Positions 9,324-18,047 are shown, counted from the stretch's first letter. The stretch is 37,043 nucleotides of DNA from Pseudomonadota bacterium (GCA_021792975.1 JAJYTR010000020.1:1-37043), one strand, 5' to 3'. Notes: generated by a model from the letters alone, not told the origin. Numbers and translations are program-made.

Positions 9324-10646
9324 GTGGCCAGCAAGGGCACCGGGCTTGCCGGGTTCGGCAAGTTCACCGAACTGAAGCAGCGTCTGCTGTTCACGCTGGG
9401 CGCACTGATCGTGTTCCGCCTCGGCTCGTTCATACCGATTCCCGGGGTGAATCCCGAGGCGATGACGCGCATGATCGAGCAGGGCGGCGGTCTGCTGAAC
9501 ATGTTCAACATGTTCTCGGGCGGGGCCTTGGCCCGTTTCTCGGTGTTTGCCCTGGGCGTGGTGCCCTATATTTCGGCCAGCATCGTGGTGCAGATGCTGG
9601 GTTCGATCCTGCCCAGCTGGCAGCAGCTGCGCAAGGAAGGGCAGAGCGGTCAGCGCATCATGACCAAGTACACACGCTGGGGCACGGTGGCGCTGGCTGC
9701 TTTCCAGGCGTTCGGCATTTCCTTCGCGCTGCAGAAGCAGGGCATTGCCGGCGGCATCCAGGTGGTCTATTCGCCGGGCTTCGGATTCATCTTCGCATCG
9801 GTGGTCGGGTTGACCGCGGGCACCATGTTCCTGATGTGGGTGGGCGAGCAGATCACCGAGCGCGGTATCGGCAACGGCATCTCGCTGATCATCTTCGCCG
9901 GCATCGTCTCCGGCCTGCCCGGTGCGGTGGTGCATACCCTCAGCATGGCCAACAGCGGCGAGCTGTCGGTGCTGAAGGTGCTGCTGGTGGTGGCGATCGT
10001 GGTTGTGGTCACCGCGTTCGTGGTTTACATGGAGAGCGCGCAGCGGCGCATCCCGGTGAACTATGCGCGCCGTCAGGGCGGCGGCCGTGCCTACCAGAAC
10101 CAGACCTCGCATCTGCCGCTGAAGATCAACATGTCGGGCGTGATTCCGCCGATCTTCGCCTCCAGCCTGATCATGTTTCCGGCCACCGCGGCCACCTGGT
10201 TCAGCGCGGCTCAACACTTCGCCTGGCTGCAGACGCTGACTACCGCGTTGACACCGGGCCAGCCCATCTATGAAATCGTGTTCGCGGTGCTGATCATCCT
10301 GTTCGCGTTTTTCTATACGGCGATCGTGTTCAACGCACCGGAGACGGCCGACAACCTGAAGCGGTCCGGGGCGCTGATCCCGGGGTTGCGTCCGGGCAAG
10401 GCGACTGCGGACTACATCGATGCGGTGTTGACCCGTCTGACCGGTGTCGGCGCGCTGTATCTGGTTCTGGTCTGCCTCGTGCCCACCTTCCTGCAGACGG
10501 CCTGGAACGTGCCGTTCTACTTCGGCGGTACCTCGCTGCTGATCGTGGTGGTGGTGGTGATGGACTTCACCGCACAGGTGAGGGCGCACCTGGTCAGTCA
10601 CCAGTACGAGTCGTTGCTGAAAAAGGCCAATCTGCGCCGCAGTTGA
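9324..10646 (+). CDS. secY: Protein translocase subunit SecY
   Basis: SecY forms the inner-membrane channel that exports unfolded proteins with SecE and SecG. The 440-residue product is near the usual 443 and shows about ten membrane segments. Recognisable blocks include [20 protein letters not shown] (plug and TM2 region) and [18 protein letters not shown] (TM7 region). The start is GTG 9324, with GGAG at 9314-9317 inside the end of rplO. The protein is encoded last in the spc block. Downstream there is a GC-rich hairpin and then a promoter-like patch, and rpmJ, which follows secY in E. coli, is absent. Confidence 0.98.
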   Translation: MASKGTGLAGFGKFTELKQRLLFTLGALIVFRLGSFIPIPGVNPEAMTRMIEQGGGLLNMFNMFSGGALARFSVFALGVVPYISASIVVQMLGSILPSWQQLRKEGQSGQRIMTKYTRWGTVALAAFQAFGISFALQKQGIAGGIQVVYSPGFGFIFASVVGLTAGTMFLMWVGEQITERGIGNGISLIIFAGIVSGLPGAVVHTLSMANSGELSVLKVLLVVAIVVVVTAFVVYMESAQRRIPVNYARRQGGGRAYQNQTSHLPLKINMSGVIPPIFASSLIMFPATAATWFSAAQHFAWLQTLTTALTPGQPIYEIVFAVLIILFAFFYTAIVFNAPETADNLKRSGALIPGLRPGKATADYIDAVLTRLTGVGALYLVLVCLVPTFLQTAWNVPFYFGGTSLLIVVVVVMDFTAQVRAHLVSHQYESLLKKANLRRS

Positions 10647-10653
10647 GCGCGTC

Positions 10654-10688
10654 CGGGAACCGGTCCGACCCAAGGCGGCCCGGTCCCG
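10654..10688 (+). terminator. Hairpin after secY (possible attenuator)
   Basis: An imperfect stem pairs 10654-10663 (CGGGAACCGG) with 10680-10688 (CCGGTCCCG), leaving one bulged A and a 16-base loop. There is no run of T after it, so it is not a standard rho-independent terminator. It could slow transcription or protect the 3' end of the spc message. It lies just before a likely alpha-operon promoter. Confidence 0.3.
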
Positions 10689-10690
10689 AG

Positions 10691-10727
10691 GCTATGTATC
10701 CAACACGTTTACGGTTATACTCTCGCG
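10691..10727 (+). promoter_or_regulatory. Likely promoter of the rpsM-rplQ (alpha) operon
   Basis: In a local AT-rich stretch inside a GC-rich region, TATACT at 10716-10721 is a good -10 element. The position 17 bases upstream (TATGTA, 10693-10698) is a poor -35 match. Transcription would start near 10729, about 30 bases before the rpsM ATG at 10762. The placement after a 115-bp gap, the largest in the ribosomal cluster, supports a separate promoter. Evidence is by eye only. Confidence 0.5.
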
Positions 10728-10761
10728 TTTTCCGCGCGAATCTAGCATCCGGAGCACACAC

Positions 10762-11118
10762 ATGGCGCGCATTGCAGGTGTCAACCTGCCGGTCCAAAAG
10801 CATGTCTGGATCGGTCTGCAGAGCATCTACGGGATCGGGCGCAGCCGCTCGCGCAAGGTCTGCGAAGCGGCGGGCGTCAACCCCGCCACCCAGATCCGCG
10901 CGCTGAGTGAGGCCGAGGTCGAGGCACTGCGCCGTGAAGTGGCCAGGTACAGCGTCGAGGGCGACCTGCGCCGGGAGGTGGGTATCTCGATCAAGCGACT
11001 GATCGACATCGGCTCATACCGTGGACTGCGTCACCGGCGTGGGCTGCCGGTGCGCGGACAGCGCACGCGCACCAATGCACGCACCCGCAAGGGCCCGCGT
11101 CGTCAGATCAAGAAGTAA
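10762..11118 (+). CDS. rpsM: 30S ribosomal protein S13
   Basis: The 118-residue protein has the S13 N-terminus [18 protein letters not shown], the helix-two-turn-helix RNA-binding region ([17 protein letters not shown]) and the tRNA-contacting tail [18 protein letters not shown]13 bridges head and large subunit and touches the P-site tRNA. It is the first gene of the alpha block here because rpmJ is missing. In E. coli S4 represses this operon at the rpsM leader. A CGCG-TTTTC-CGCG hairpin at 10724-10736 lies in the leader, but no S4 pseudoknot was identified. Confidence 0.98.
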   Translation: MARIAGVNLPVQKHVWIGLQSIYGIGRSRSRKVCEAAGVNPATQIRALSEAEVEALRREVARYSVEGDLRREVGISIKRLIDIGSYRGLRHRRGLPVRGQRTRTNARTRKGPRRQIKK

Positions 11119-11130
11119 ACGGAATCCGAT

Positions 11131-11526
11131 ATGGCCAACGCTCCAGCACCCGCCAAGACCAAAAAGAAGACCAAGCGTGTAGTGACCGACGCGGTCGCGC
11201 ACGTGCAGGCCTCCTTCAACAACACCATCGTCACGATCACCGATCGCCAGGGCAACGCACTGTCCTGGGCCACGGCGGGTGGATCGGGCTTCCGCGGTTC
11301 GCGCAAGTCGACGCCGTTCGCGGCGCAGGTTGCTGCCGAGAAGGCGGGCCGTGCCGCCCTCGACTACGGAGTGAAAGCCGTCGAAGTGCGCATCAAGGGC
11401 CCGGGCCCGGGACGCGAGTCCGCGGTGCGCTCGCTCAATGCGCTGGGTTACAAGGTGACCAACATCATCGATGTCACGCCCATCCCCCACAACGGCTGCC
11501 GGCCGCCCAAGAAGCGCCGCGTCTGA
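11131..11526 (+). CDS. rpsK: 30S ribosomal protein S11
   Basis: The 131-residue protein has an Ala/Lys-rich N-terminal extension, the core [19 protein letters not shown], and the very conserved ending [14 protein letters not shown]. The Asn in that ending is the residue converted to isoaspartate in E. coli S11. S11 lies on the platform next to the mRNA exit. It starts 12 bp after rpsM. Confidence 0.98.
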   Translation: MANAPAPAKTKKKTKRVVTDAVAHVQASFNNTIVTITDRQGNALSWATAGGSGFRGSRKSTPFAAQVAAEKAGRAALDYGVKAVEVRIKGPGPGRESAVRSLNALGYKVTNIIDVTPIPHNGCRPPKKRRV

Positions 11527-11538
11527 GGAGACACCAGC

Positions 11539-12168
11539 ATGGCTCGCTATCGCGGTCCCACCTGCAAACTGGCGCGTCGTGAAGGCGCCGATCTGAGTCT
11601 GAAGAGCCCGGCGCGCGCGCTCGATTCGAAGTGCAACATGGAATCCCGCCCCGGCCAGCATGGCGTGGCGGTGAGGCGCACGCGCCAAAGCGACTTCTCC
11701 GTGCAGTTGCGCGAGAAGCAGAAGGTCAAGCGCATCTACGGCGTGCTCGAACGCCAGTTCAGCAACTACTACGTCAAGGCCTCGAACCAGAAGGGCAACA
11801 CCGGCGAGAATCTGCTGCGTCTGCTGGAAACGCGCCTGGATAACATCGTCTATCGCATGGGTTTCGCGGTAACGCGGGCGCAGGCGCGCCAGCTGGTCGC
11901 GCACAAGGCGGTGACGGTCAACGGCAAGAAGGTCAACGTGCCTTCTTTCGCCGTGCGTGCCGGTGATACGGTCGCGCTGACCGACTCGGCCCGCACCCAG
12001 TTGCGCGTCCAGGAAGCGGCCACGCTCGCGGACAGCATGGACCTGCGCCCCGCATGGGTCGATGTCGATGGCAAGAAGCTGGCCGGCGTGATCAAGAGCC
12101 TGCCGGATCGTTCCGATCTGCCCTCGGACATCAACGAGAGTCTGATCGTCGAGCTCTATTCGAAGTAA
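11539..12168 (+). CDS. rpsD: 30S ribosomal protein S4
   Basis: The 209-residue protein matches the family length. The N-terminal domain has [19 protein letters not shown], and the S4 RNA-binding domain includes [21 protein letters not shown]4 initiates 30S assembly and acts in fidelity, antitermination and, in enterics, operon repression. Cysteines remain at residues 10 and 32, but the four-cysteine zinc site of C+ S4 proteins is incomplete, so this is a zinc-free form. The N-terminal wording is close to what I know from Xanthomonas. Confidence 0.98.
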   Translation: MARYRGPTCKLARREGADLSLKSPARALDSKCNMESRPGQHGVAVRRTRQSDFSVQLREKQKVKRIYGVLERQFSNYYVKASNQKGNTGENLLRLLETRLDNIVYRMGFAVTRAQARQLVAHKAVTVNGKKVNVPSFAVRAGDTVALTDSARTQLRVQEAATLADSMDLRPAWVDVDGKKLAGVIKSLPDRSDLPSDINESLIVELYSK

Positions 12169-12191
12169 TCCAATCAGGGAGCCCCCAAACA

Positions 12192-13190
12192 ATGGCAGCC
12201 TCTTCCACGAGTGTGCTGAAGCCGCGCGAATTGCAGGTCGAGCGCTTCGGTGCCAACCACGCCAAGGTGGTGGTCGAGCCGCTGGAGCGCGGCTTCGGCC
12301 ACACGCTCGGCAATGCGCTGCGCCGCGTGCTGCTGTCGTCGATCCCGGGTTGTGCGATCGTCGAAGTCGAAATCGACGGCGTCCTGCACGAATACACCAC
12401 CATGGAAGGCCTGCAGGAAGACGTCATCGAGGTGCTGCTGAACCTCAAGGACGTCGCCATCCGCATGCACGGCCACGATGAGACCACGCTGACCCTGAGC
12501 AAGAAGGGCAAGGGCGTGGTGAAGGCCGGCGACATCACGCTGGACCATTCGGTCGAGATCCTCAATCCCGAACACGTGCTCTGCCACCTCACCAAGGACG
12601 TCGCCCTCAACATGCGCCTGAAGGTGCGCCGTGGGCTCGGCTATCAGCCGGCCAGCGCGCGCCACGCCGGCGAGGAGGAGGCGCGGCCGATCGGGCGTCT
12701 GCATCTGGATGCGTCGTTCTGCCCGGTGCGCCGGGTGGCGTACGAGGTGGATGCAGCCCGCGTCGAGCAGCGCACCAACCTCGACAAGCTGGTGCTCGAC
12801 ATCGAGACCAACGGCACCATGGATGCCGAAGACGCCGTGCGTCGCGCGGCCGAGATCATCGCCGAACAACTGGCGATTTTCGGTGACTTCACGCGCCGCA
12901 GCGTCGAGGACAATCAGGCCGACAAGAGCGGCTTCGACCCGATCCTGCTACGGCCCATCGACGATCTGGAACTGACCGTGCGGTCGGCCAATTGCCTGAA
13001 GGCCGAAAGCATCTATTACATCGGCGATCTGGTGATGAAGACCGAGGTCGAACTGCTGAAGACGCCCAACCTGGGCAAGAAGTCGCTGACCGAGATCAAG
13101 GATGTGCTGGGCGCGCGTGGGCTTTCGCTTGGCATGAAACTGGAAAACTGGCCGCCGCCGGGACACACCCACGGCATGCAGCTGGGCTGA
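12192..13190 (+). CDS. rpoA: DNA-directed RNA polymerase subunit alpha
   Basis: The 332-residue protein from ATG 12192 has both alpha domains. The N-terminal dimer domain shows [20 protein letters not shown] and [16 protein letters not shown]. The C-terminal domain shows [20 protein letters not shown] and [16 protein letters not shown], including the arginine (R265 in E. coli) that contacts UP elements and CRP. It assembles RNA polymerase and receives activator signals. The frame extends upstream into rpsD, but the family start and length fit 12192. Confidence 0.98.
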   Translation: MAASSTSVLKPRELQVERFGANHAKVVVEPLERGFGHTLGNALRRVLLSSIPGCAIVEVEIDGVLHEYTTMEGLQEDVIEVLLNLKDVAIRMHGHDETTLTLSKKGKGVVKAGDITLDHSVEILNPEHVLCHLTKDVALNMRLKVRRGLGYQPASARHAGEEEARPIGRLHLDASFCPVRRVAYEVDAARVEQRTNLDKLVLDIETNGTMDAEDAVRRAAEIIAEQLAIFGDFTRRSVEDNQADKSGFDPILLRPIDDLELTVRSANCLKAESIYYIGDLVMKTEVELLKTPNLGKKSLTEIKDVLGARGLSLGMKLENWPPPGHTHGMQLG

Positions 13191-13215
13191 GCGGCCCGCA
13201 ATCGGAGTCAACACC

Positions 13216-13593
13216 ATGCGCCACCTCAAATCCGGCCGCAAACTTAACCGCACCAGCAGCCATCGCGATGCGATGTTCCGCAACATGGCGGCTTCGCTGA
13301 TCAAGCACGAGTTGATCCGCACGACGCTGCCCAAAGCCAAGGAACTGCGCCGCGTCGCCGAGCCGCTGATTACCATGGCCAAGACCGACGGCGTCGCCAA
13401 CCGCCGCCTGGCGTTTGCGCGCCTGCGCGACAAGCAGGCGGTCGGCAAATTGTTCGTCGAGCTGGGCCCGCGCTACAGCGCGCGTCCCGGAGGCTACCTG
13501 CGCATTCTCAAGTGCGGGTTCCGCGATGGTGACAATGCCCCGATGGCCTATGTCGAGCTGGTTGGCCGGCCGCAGCCCCAGGCGGCCGACTGA
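13216..13593 (+). CDS. rplQ: 50S ribosomal protein L17
   Basis: The 125-residue protein begins with the diagnostic [20 protein letters not shown], followed by [20 protein letters not shown]17 sits near the tunnel exit. It is the last gene of the cluster: a strong terminator begins 20 bp after its stop. Confidence 0.98.
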   Translation: MRHLKSGRKLNRTSSHRDAMFRNMAASLIKHELIRTTLPKAKELRRVAEPLITMAKTDGVANRRLAFARLRDKQAVGKLFVELGPRYSARPGGYLRILKCGFRDGDNAPMAYVELVGRPQPQAAD

Positions 13594-13612
13594 GCCGCCC
13601 CGGCTGCGTCGC

Positions 13613-13644
13613 AAAGCCCCGGGTGGCGACGCCCGGGGCTTTTT
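13613..13644 (+). terminator. Rho-independent terminator after rplQ
   Basis: A near-perfect stem pairs AAAGCCCCGGG (13613-13623) with CCCGGGGCTTT (13632-13642) around an 8-base loop and continues into a TTTTT run ending at 13644. It is 20 bp after the rplQ stop and should end the ribosomal supercluster transcript. The A-rich left foot makes it weakly bidirectional in principle, but no opposing gene is nearby. Confidence 0.93.
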
Positions 13645-13647
13645 GCT

Positions 13648-13678
13648 TTGCACCATTCCGCCGCCGCGCGGTTATTCT
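13648..13678 (+). promoter_or_regulatory. Possible dsbB promoter
   Basis: Between the terminator and dsbB there is TATTCT at 13673-13678 as a -10 candidate and TTGCAC at 13648-13653 as a -35 candidate. The 19-bp spacing is longer than ideal. The ATG of dsbB is 33 bp after the -10. A promoter is expected here because the preceding transcript terminates. Confidence 0.35.
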
Positions 13679-13711
13679 TGCCGTCATATCGCCTCTCCCG
13701 GTCACGCCCCG

Positions 13712-14233
13712 ATGAACGCACTGACTGCCGCACTCGCCCCGGCTCGCTGGTCCTGGCGCACGCGCTGCGCGCTGGCCGCCCTGGCCTGCCTGGCTTTGCT
13801 GGCCTATGCGCTGTACGTCCAGTTCGAGTTGAACATCCAGCCGTGCCCTCTGTGCATCCTGCAGCGCATCGCATTCATGGCGATGGCAGTGGCTTTCGTG
13901 GTCGCGACCGTGCATGCGCCGCGCGGCCGTGGCCGGCTCGCCTATGTCGCCCTGACCGCGGCCGCCGCGCTGGCGGGCGGCGCGGTGGCCGTGCGCCAGC
14001 TATGGCTGCAGATGCAGCCGCCTGCTCCCTTCGGCAGTTGCGGTGCGCCGTTGAACTACATGATCCAGAACCTGCCGCTGGCCGACGTGGTACGCAAGGT
14101 CTTCACCGGCTCGGGCGACTGTGCGGTGGTTGACTGGCGATTCCTGGGCCTGCCGATGCCGTTCTGGACGCTGGTCTGGTTCGTGTTGCTCGCGGCCTGG
14201 ATGATCTGGGCCGTGCGCGCGAGGGCGCAATGA
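13712..14233 (+). CDS. dsbB: Disulfide bond formation protein DsbB
   Basis: DsbB reoxidises periplasmic DsbA and passes the electrons to quinone. The 173-residue protein has four membrane segments. The first periplasmic loop carries the CPLC redox pair at Cys45 and Cys48, and the second loop carries Cys110 (GSCG) and Cys137 (GDC), so all four catalytic cysteines are present. The conserved LCILQRIAF follows the first pair. The ATG at 13712 is chosen because it begins just before TM1; upstream frame is rplQ shadow. The stop overlaps, as ATGA, the start of a 39-codon frame. Confidence 0.93.
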   Translation: MNALTAALAPARWSWRTRCALAALACLALLAYALYVQFELNIQPCPLCILQRIAFMAMAVAFVVATVHAPRGRGRLAYVALTAAAALAGGAVAVRQLWLQMQPPAPFGSCGAPLNYMIQNLPLADVVRKVFTGSGDCAVVDWRFLGLPMPFWTLVWFVLLAAWMIWAVRARAQ

Positions 14234-14349
14234 TGGTTGTGGCATGCCGTCATCACGGACCCGCGCGCGTCGTGGCGTGCCGTACGGATGCGCAACCACC
14301 TGCACGGAGGCAGGTGCCGGCTGCGCGCGGGCACGGGAGGGTCGCATGA
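14230..14349 (+). other. 39-codon coupled frame between dsbB and DAHP synthase (possible leader peptide)
   Basis: An open frame starts with ATG 14230 overlapping the dsbB TGA as ATGA. It runs 39 codons and ends with TGA 14347-14349, which overlaps the DAHP synthase ATG as ATGA. It encodes VVACR twice (residues 3-7 and 14-18) because of a 15-bp direct repeat. It has no run of Phe, Tyr or Trp codons, so it is not a classic aromatic attenuation peptide. It might only keep ribosomes moving across the gap. Whether it is translated is unknown. Confidence 0.3.
14234..14316 (+). repeat. Direct and inverted repeats upstream of DAHP synthase
   Basis: GTTGTGGCATGCCGT (14236-14250) recurs as GTCGTGGCGTGCCGT (14269-14283), with 13 of 15 identical and a 33-bp period. 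The left region 14234-14250 is also an imperfect inverted partner of ACGGATGCGCAACCA (14284-14298): TGGTTG, GCAT and CCGT pair, with small bulges. A further perfect hairpin, CACCTGC (14297-14303) with GCAGGTG (14310-14316), follows just before the ribosome binding site. The layout suggests an operator or an RNA switch for the DAHP synthase gene, but no known motif was recognised. Confidence 0.55.
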
Positions 14350-15755
14350 ACACGATGACGCAGAATCCGCGGCGGCGGAACGGACACGCTGCGTCCACGC
14401 GGACATGGAGCCCGCAATCCTGGCAGGCGCTGCCGGCGGCGCAACAGCCACAGTACGACGATGCCGTGGCGCTGCAGCAGGCGCTGGAGGAGCTCTCGCG
14501 CCTGCCGCCGCTGGTCACCTCGTGGGAAATCCTCGCCCTCAAGCAGCAGTTGGCGGAAGCCCAGGAAGGTCGGCGCTTCCTGCTGCAGGCCGGAGATTGT
14601 GCGGAGAGCTTCGCCGACTGTGCCAGCCCGCGGATTTCCAACCAGCTCAAGGTGCTGTTGCAGATGAGCCTGGTGCTGGTGCATGGACTGCAGATGCCCG
14701 TGGTGCGCGTGGGCCGCTTCGCCGGCCAGTACGCCAAGCCGCGGTCCGCCGATACCGAGACCCGCGGCGATCTCGCGCTGCCCAGCTACCGTGGCGACAA
14801 CGTCAACGGCATCGAGTTCGACGCGGCCGCGCGGCGCGCCGATCCGCGCCGGCTGGTGCTGGGGCACATGCATTCGGCGCTGACGCTGAATTTCGTGCGC
14901 GCATTGACCGAGGGCGGATTCGCCGACCTGCACCATCCCGAATACTGGGATCTGGCCTGGGTGGAACACTCCCCGCATGCGGCCGAATACCGGCGCATCG
15001 TGGCCGACATCGGCGATGCGGTGCGTTTCATGGAGACCCTGGCCGGCGGCCCGCTGGCGAGCTTCTCGCGCGTCGAGTTCTACACCTCGCACGAGGCGCT
15101 GCTGCTGTACGCCGAGCAGGCGCTGACGCGGGAGGTGCCGCGCCAGTCCGGCTGGTTCAACCTGTCCACCCACCTGCCTTGGATCGGCATGCGCACCGCG
15201 GCGCCCGGCGGCGCGCATGCCGAGTATTTCCGCGGTATCCGCAACCCCATTGCGGTGAAAGTGGGGCCCGAGGTAAAAGCAGATCAACTGCTGCGGCTGA
15301 TCGACCTGCTCAACCCCGCCAATGAGCCGGGCCGGCTGACGCTGATCCATCGCATGGGTGCGGCTCGCATCGCCGATGCGCTGCCCGCGCTGCTGCAGGC
15401 GGTGCGCGCCGAGGGGCGGCGCGTGCTGTGGGTGTGCGATCCCATGCATGGCAACGGCGAGACGCTGCCCAACGGCGTGAAGACGCGGCGTTTCGCCAAC
15501 ATCCGCAGCGAGATCGAGCAGTCGTTCGAGGTACATGCCGCCGCAGGCACGCGGCTGGGCGGCGTGCACCTGGAGCTGACCGGCGAGAACGTCACCGAAT
15601 GCCTGGGCGGTGCGCGCGGCCTGGACGAATCGGATCTGGCACGCGACTACCGCTCGACCGTCGATCCACGGCTCAATTACGAGCAGTCGCTGGAGCTGGC
15701 GCTGACGGTGGTGCAGCGCGTGCGGCAAAATAGCGCAGCGGCGACGCAGCGCTGA
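14346..15755 (+). CDS. 3-deoxy-7-phosphoheptulonate (DAHP) synthase, class II
   Basis: This enzyme joins phosphoenolpyruvate and erythrose 4-phosphate, the first step of the shikimate pathway. The 469-residue product is of the plant/Mycobacterium class II type, not the E. coli AroFGH type. Conserved blocks are FLLQAGDCAESFADC, RVGRFAGQYAKPRS, HMHSALTLNFVRAL, THLPWIGMRT, WVCDPMHGN and HLELTGENVTEC. The four metal ligands expected for class II are present as Cys85, His368, Glu410 and Asp440. ATG 14346 is chosen because GGAGG lies at 14336-14340. Symbols vary between genomes (aroG, aroF, aroH), so none is given. Confidence 0.95.
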   Translation: MNTMTQNPRRRNGHAASTRTWSPQSWQALPAAQQPQYDDAVALQQALEELSRLPPLVTSWEILALKQQLAEAQEGRRFLLQAGDCAESFADCASPRISNQLKVLLQMSLVLVHGLQMPVVRVGRFAGQYAKPRSADTETRGDLALPSYRGDNVNGIEFDAAARRADPRRLVLGHMHSALTLNFVRALTEGGFADLHHPEYWDLAWVEHSPHAAEYRRIVADIGDAVRFMETLAGGPLASFSRVEFYTSHEALLLYAEQALTREVPRQSGWFNLSTHLPWIGMRTAAPGGAHAEYFRGIRNPIAVKVGPEVKADQLLRLIDLLNPANEPGRLTLIHRMGAARIADALPALLQAVRAEGRRVLWVCDPMHGNGETLPNGVKTRRFANIRSEIEQSFEVHAAAGTRLGGVHLELTGENVTECLGGARGLDESDLARDYRSTVDPRLNYEQSLELALTVVQRVRQNSAAATQR

Positions 15756-15779
15756 GTGCATGCGGAACCCTACGCGGCT

Positions 15780-15802
15780 GCCTGCGGTCTGACGCCGCAG
15801 GC
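15780..15802 (+). terminator. GC-rich hairpin after DAHP synthase
   Basis: A perfect 8-bp stem, GCCTGCGG (15780-15787) with CCGCAGGC (15795-15802), encloses a 7-base loop 25 bp after the stop codon. No T tract follows, so its terminator role is uncertain. It could also be a leader structure for the cytochrome gene that starts at 15835. Confidence 0.4.
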
Positions 15803-15834
15803 TGAAACCCTGAAGATTCGAAGGATTTACACAC

Positions 15835-16587
15835 ATGCGTGGACCGATGTTGATCGCGCTGCTGGCGATGTTGGCCGGCGGTTTGGCGCGTGCGCACGGC
15901 GCACCCGCTGCGGCACATGCGCACAGCGCGTTCGGCGCAGCCGGCCCGGCGCACGCGGCGACGACGCTGCGTCAGCGCATCGATGGCTGCATCGCCTGTC
16001 ACGGGCCGCATGGTCAGGGCGGCGGCAGCGGCGGCTATGCGCCGCGTATCGGCGGCAAGCCGGCCGGCTACCTGTACCACCAGATGCAGAACTTTCGCGA
16101 CGGCTACCGTGCCTATCCGCTGATGACCTGGATGGTGCAGTACCTGCCGGATGCGTACATGAAAGAGATCGCGGCGTACTTCGCGCGGCAGAATCCGCCA
16201 CCGGTCCAGCCGCAGACGCCGATGGCCAGTGCCGCCACGCTCGCGCTGGGCCACAGGCTGGTGACGAAAGGCGACGCGCAGCGGGGTGTGCCGGCCTGCA
16301 TGGCCTGCCACGGCGCCGACCTGATGGGCGTGCGGCCCGACGTGCCCGGCCTGCTCGGTCTCACTAACGACTACATCAACGCCCAGTTGGGCGCGTTCAA
16401 ACAGGGCATCCGGCGCACGCGGGAGCCCAATTGCATGCATGAGGTCACCGCGCGCCTCAGCGGTGCCGAGATCGGCGCGGTCTCGGCATGGCTGTCCGCG
16501 CAGCCGGTCCCGCCCGGGGCCGAGCCTGCCGCCGCCGGCAGCGTGAAGTTTCCGCTGCGCTGCGGCAGCGTCGTGGGTGACCGTTGA
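15835..16587 (+). CDS. Diheme c-type cytochrome (cytochrome c4-like), periplasmic
   Basis: The 250-residue protein starts with a signal peptide (MLIALLAMLAGGLARAHG). It has two heme c sites, CIACH (Cys52, Cys55, His56) and CMACH (Cys155, Cys158, His159), each in a class I cytochrome domain of about 100 residues. This is the c4 architecture. Such proteins carry electrons in the periplasm to terminal oxidases. The ATG at 15835 follows AAGGA. Its 12-bp spacing to the next cytochrome gene indicates cotranscription. The partner dehydrogenase is not in the window. Confidence 0.88.
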   Translation: MRGPMLIALLAMLAGGLARAHGAPAAAHAHSAFGAAGPAHAATTLRQRIDGCIACHGPHGQGGGSGGYAPRIGGKPAGYLYHQMQNFRDGYRAYPLMTWMVQYLPDAYMKEIAAYFARQNPPPVQPQTPMASAATLALGHRLVTKGDAQRGVPACMACHGADLMGVRPDVPGLLGLTNDYINAQLGAFKQGIRRTREPNCMHEVTARLSGAEIGAVSAWLSAQPVPPGAEPAAAGSVKFPLRCGSVVGDR

Positions 16588-16599
16588 GGAGCTGAAGCG

Positions 16600-17949
16600 A
16601 TGCGTCGCAAGATTTTCCGCGGGATTTTCGTGCTGGCCGCGTTCGGCCTCGTGTTCGTGGCTTGGGCGGTGTGGGTCAGCGGCGTGTTCCGGCATGGCAG
16701 CGTGGAGACCGCACAGGCCCGGCGCAGCTCGCCGGCGGCGGCGGCGGTGGCCACTCCGACCGCGTGGAAGGAGCCGCAGTTCGCCAGCGTCGTCGCGCGC
16801 GGCGAATACCTTGCACGTGCCGGCGATTGCGTGGCCTGCCATACCGCGCGCGGCGGCCAGCCCTACGCCGGCGGCCTGGCGACGCCCACGCCGTTCGGCA
16901 CGCTGTATTCGCCCAACATCACATCGGACCGGCGTTACGGCATCGGCAACTGGACCGAGGAGGATTTCTGGCGCGCCATGCACGATGGCATCGCGCCGGG
17001 CAATCGCCTGCTGTATCCGGTGTTCCCGTTCACGCACTTCACCAGGATTTCGCGCACCGACGTCGACGCGATCTTCGCCTATCTGCGCTCGCTGCCGCCG
17101 GTGGCACGCCGCAACACGCCCAACCGCATGCCGTTCCCCTTCAACCAGCGCTCGACGCTGGTGTTCTGGCGTGCCCTGTTCTTCCGGCCGGGCGAATTCA
17201 AGCCCGATCCGCGGCAATCGGCCGAGTGGAACCGCGGCGCCTATCTGGTCGAGGGGCTGGGCCATTGCGGCATGTGCCACAGCGCCTACAACGCACTGGG
17301 CGCCGCCGATGCCAACGCGCAATTGGCGGGTAGCCTGATCCCGGTGCAGAACTGGTACGCGCCGGCACTGAACTCCAGCAACGAGCTGGGGCTGGGAAGC
17401 TGGACCACGGACGAACTGGTCCGGTACTTCAAGACCGGCGTGTCCGTGCGCGGTGCCGCGTACGGTCCGATGTCGGACGTGGTGTTCCACAGCCTGCAGT
17501 ACCTGTCCGATTCCGATCTGCAGGCCATCGCGACCTACCTGCGTTCGCAGCCGGAGCGCGCCTCGCCCTCCGATCAGCAGCGCGTGCAGGTCTCGCCTGA
17601 AATGGCCGCCGAGCTGGCGCAGCAGGGCCGGCAGATCTACGTCAACCACTGTGCGCAATGCCATCAACTGGATGGACGCGGTTCGGGGCTGCAGTACCCG
17701 CCGCTGGCCGGCAACCCCTCCATCGCCATGCAGCCGGGTACCAATGCCATCCGCATCGTACTGTTGGGCGGGTTCCAGCCGGGCACCAAGGGCAACCCGC
17801 GCCCATACTCGATGCCGCCGTTCGCGCAGTTGCTCAACGACCATGACGTCGCCGCGGTAGTGACCTACATCCGCCAGGCCTGGGGCAACAAGGCTCCCGC
17901 CGTTTCGCCGGCGGTCGTCACGCGCTTCCGGCAGGTGCCGGTGGAATGA
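16600..17949 (+). CDS. Membrane-anchored triheme c-type cytochrome (alcohol/gluconate dehydrogenase cytochrome-subunit type)
   Basis: The 449-residue protein begins with a membrane anchor (IFVLAAFGLVFVAWAVWVSG) and has three heme c sites: CVACH at 77-81, CGMCH at 223-227 and CAQCH at 351-355. The segments around them (GLATPTPFGTLYSPNIT, YPVFPFTHFTRIS, CHQLDGRG) match the cytochrome subunit of membrane alcohol, gluconate and aldehyde dehydrogenases, which pass electrons from a periplasmic dehydrogenase to ubiquinone or to another cytochrome. No dehydrogenase gene is adjacent, so the electron donor is unknown. Confidence 0.88.
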   Translation: MRRKIFRGIFVLAAFGLVFVAWAVWVSGVFRHGSVETAQARRSSPAAAAVATPTAWKEPQFASVVARGEYLARAGDCVACHTARGGQPYAGGLATPTPFGTLYSPNITSDRRYGIGNWTEEDFWRAMHDGIAPGNRLLYPVFPFTHFTRISRTDVDAIFAYLRSLPPVARRNTPNRMPFPFNQRSTLVFWRALFFRPGEFKPDPRQSAEWNRGAYLVEGLGHCGMCHSAYNALGAADANAQLAGSLIPVQNWYAPALNSSNELGLGSWTTDELVRYFKTGVSVRGAAYGPMSDVVFHSLQYLSDSDLQAIATYLRSQPERASPSDQQRVQVSPEMAAELAQQGRQIYVNHCAQCHQLDGRGSGLQYPPLAGNPSIAMQPGTNAIRIVLLGGFQPGTKGNPRPYSMPPFAQLLNDHDVAAVVTYIRQAWGNKAPAVSPAVVTRFRQVPVE

Positions 17950-17970
17950 CGCCGTAGGCGCGGACCTGGT

Positions 17971-17992
17971 GCGGGCATGACTTCCTGCCCGC
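17971..17992 (+). terminator. Hairpin after the cytochrome pair
   Basis: A perfect 7-bp stem, GCGGGCA (17971-17977) with TGCCCGC (17986-17992), has an 8-base loop and lies 22 bp after the triheme cytochrome stop. There is no following T run. It may mark the end of the cytochrome transcript or act with Rho. Confidence 0.35.
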
Positions 17993-18047
17993 GTCGGCCG
18001 CAGGGCAGGGGGTTAGCGTGGCGTCCTCCGGGATCGAGGGGATCGCC

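Noticed and set aside
8637-10673. A 678-codon open frame on the minus strand opposite rpmD, rplO and secY
   Set aside because: It is antisense to clearly conserved genes, has a His/Arg/Gln-rich composition typical of the mirror of GC-rich codons, and resembles no protein family.
15673-17844. A 723-codon minus-strand open frame opposite the DAHP synthase end and both cytochromes
   Set aside because: Same shadow pattern; the plus strand has signal peptides and CxxCH motifs, while the minus frame has low-complexity Arg/His/Gln sequence only.
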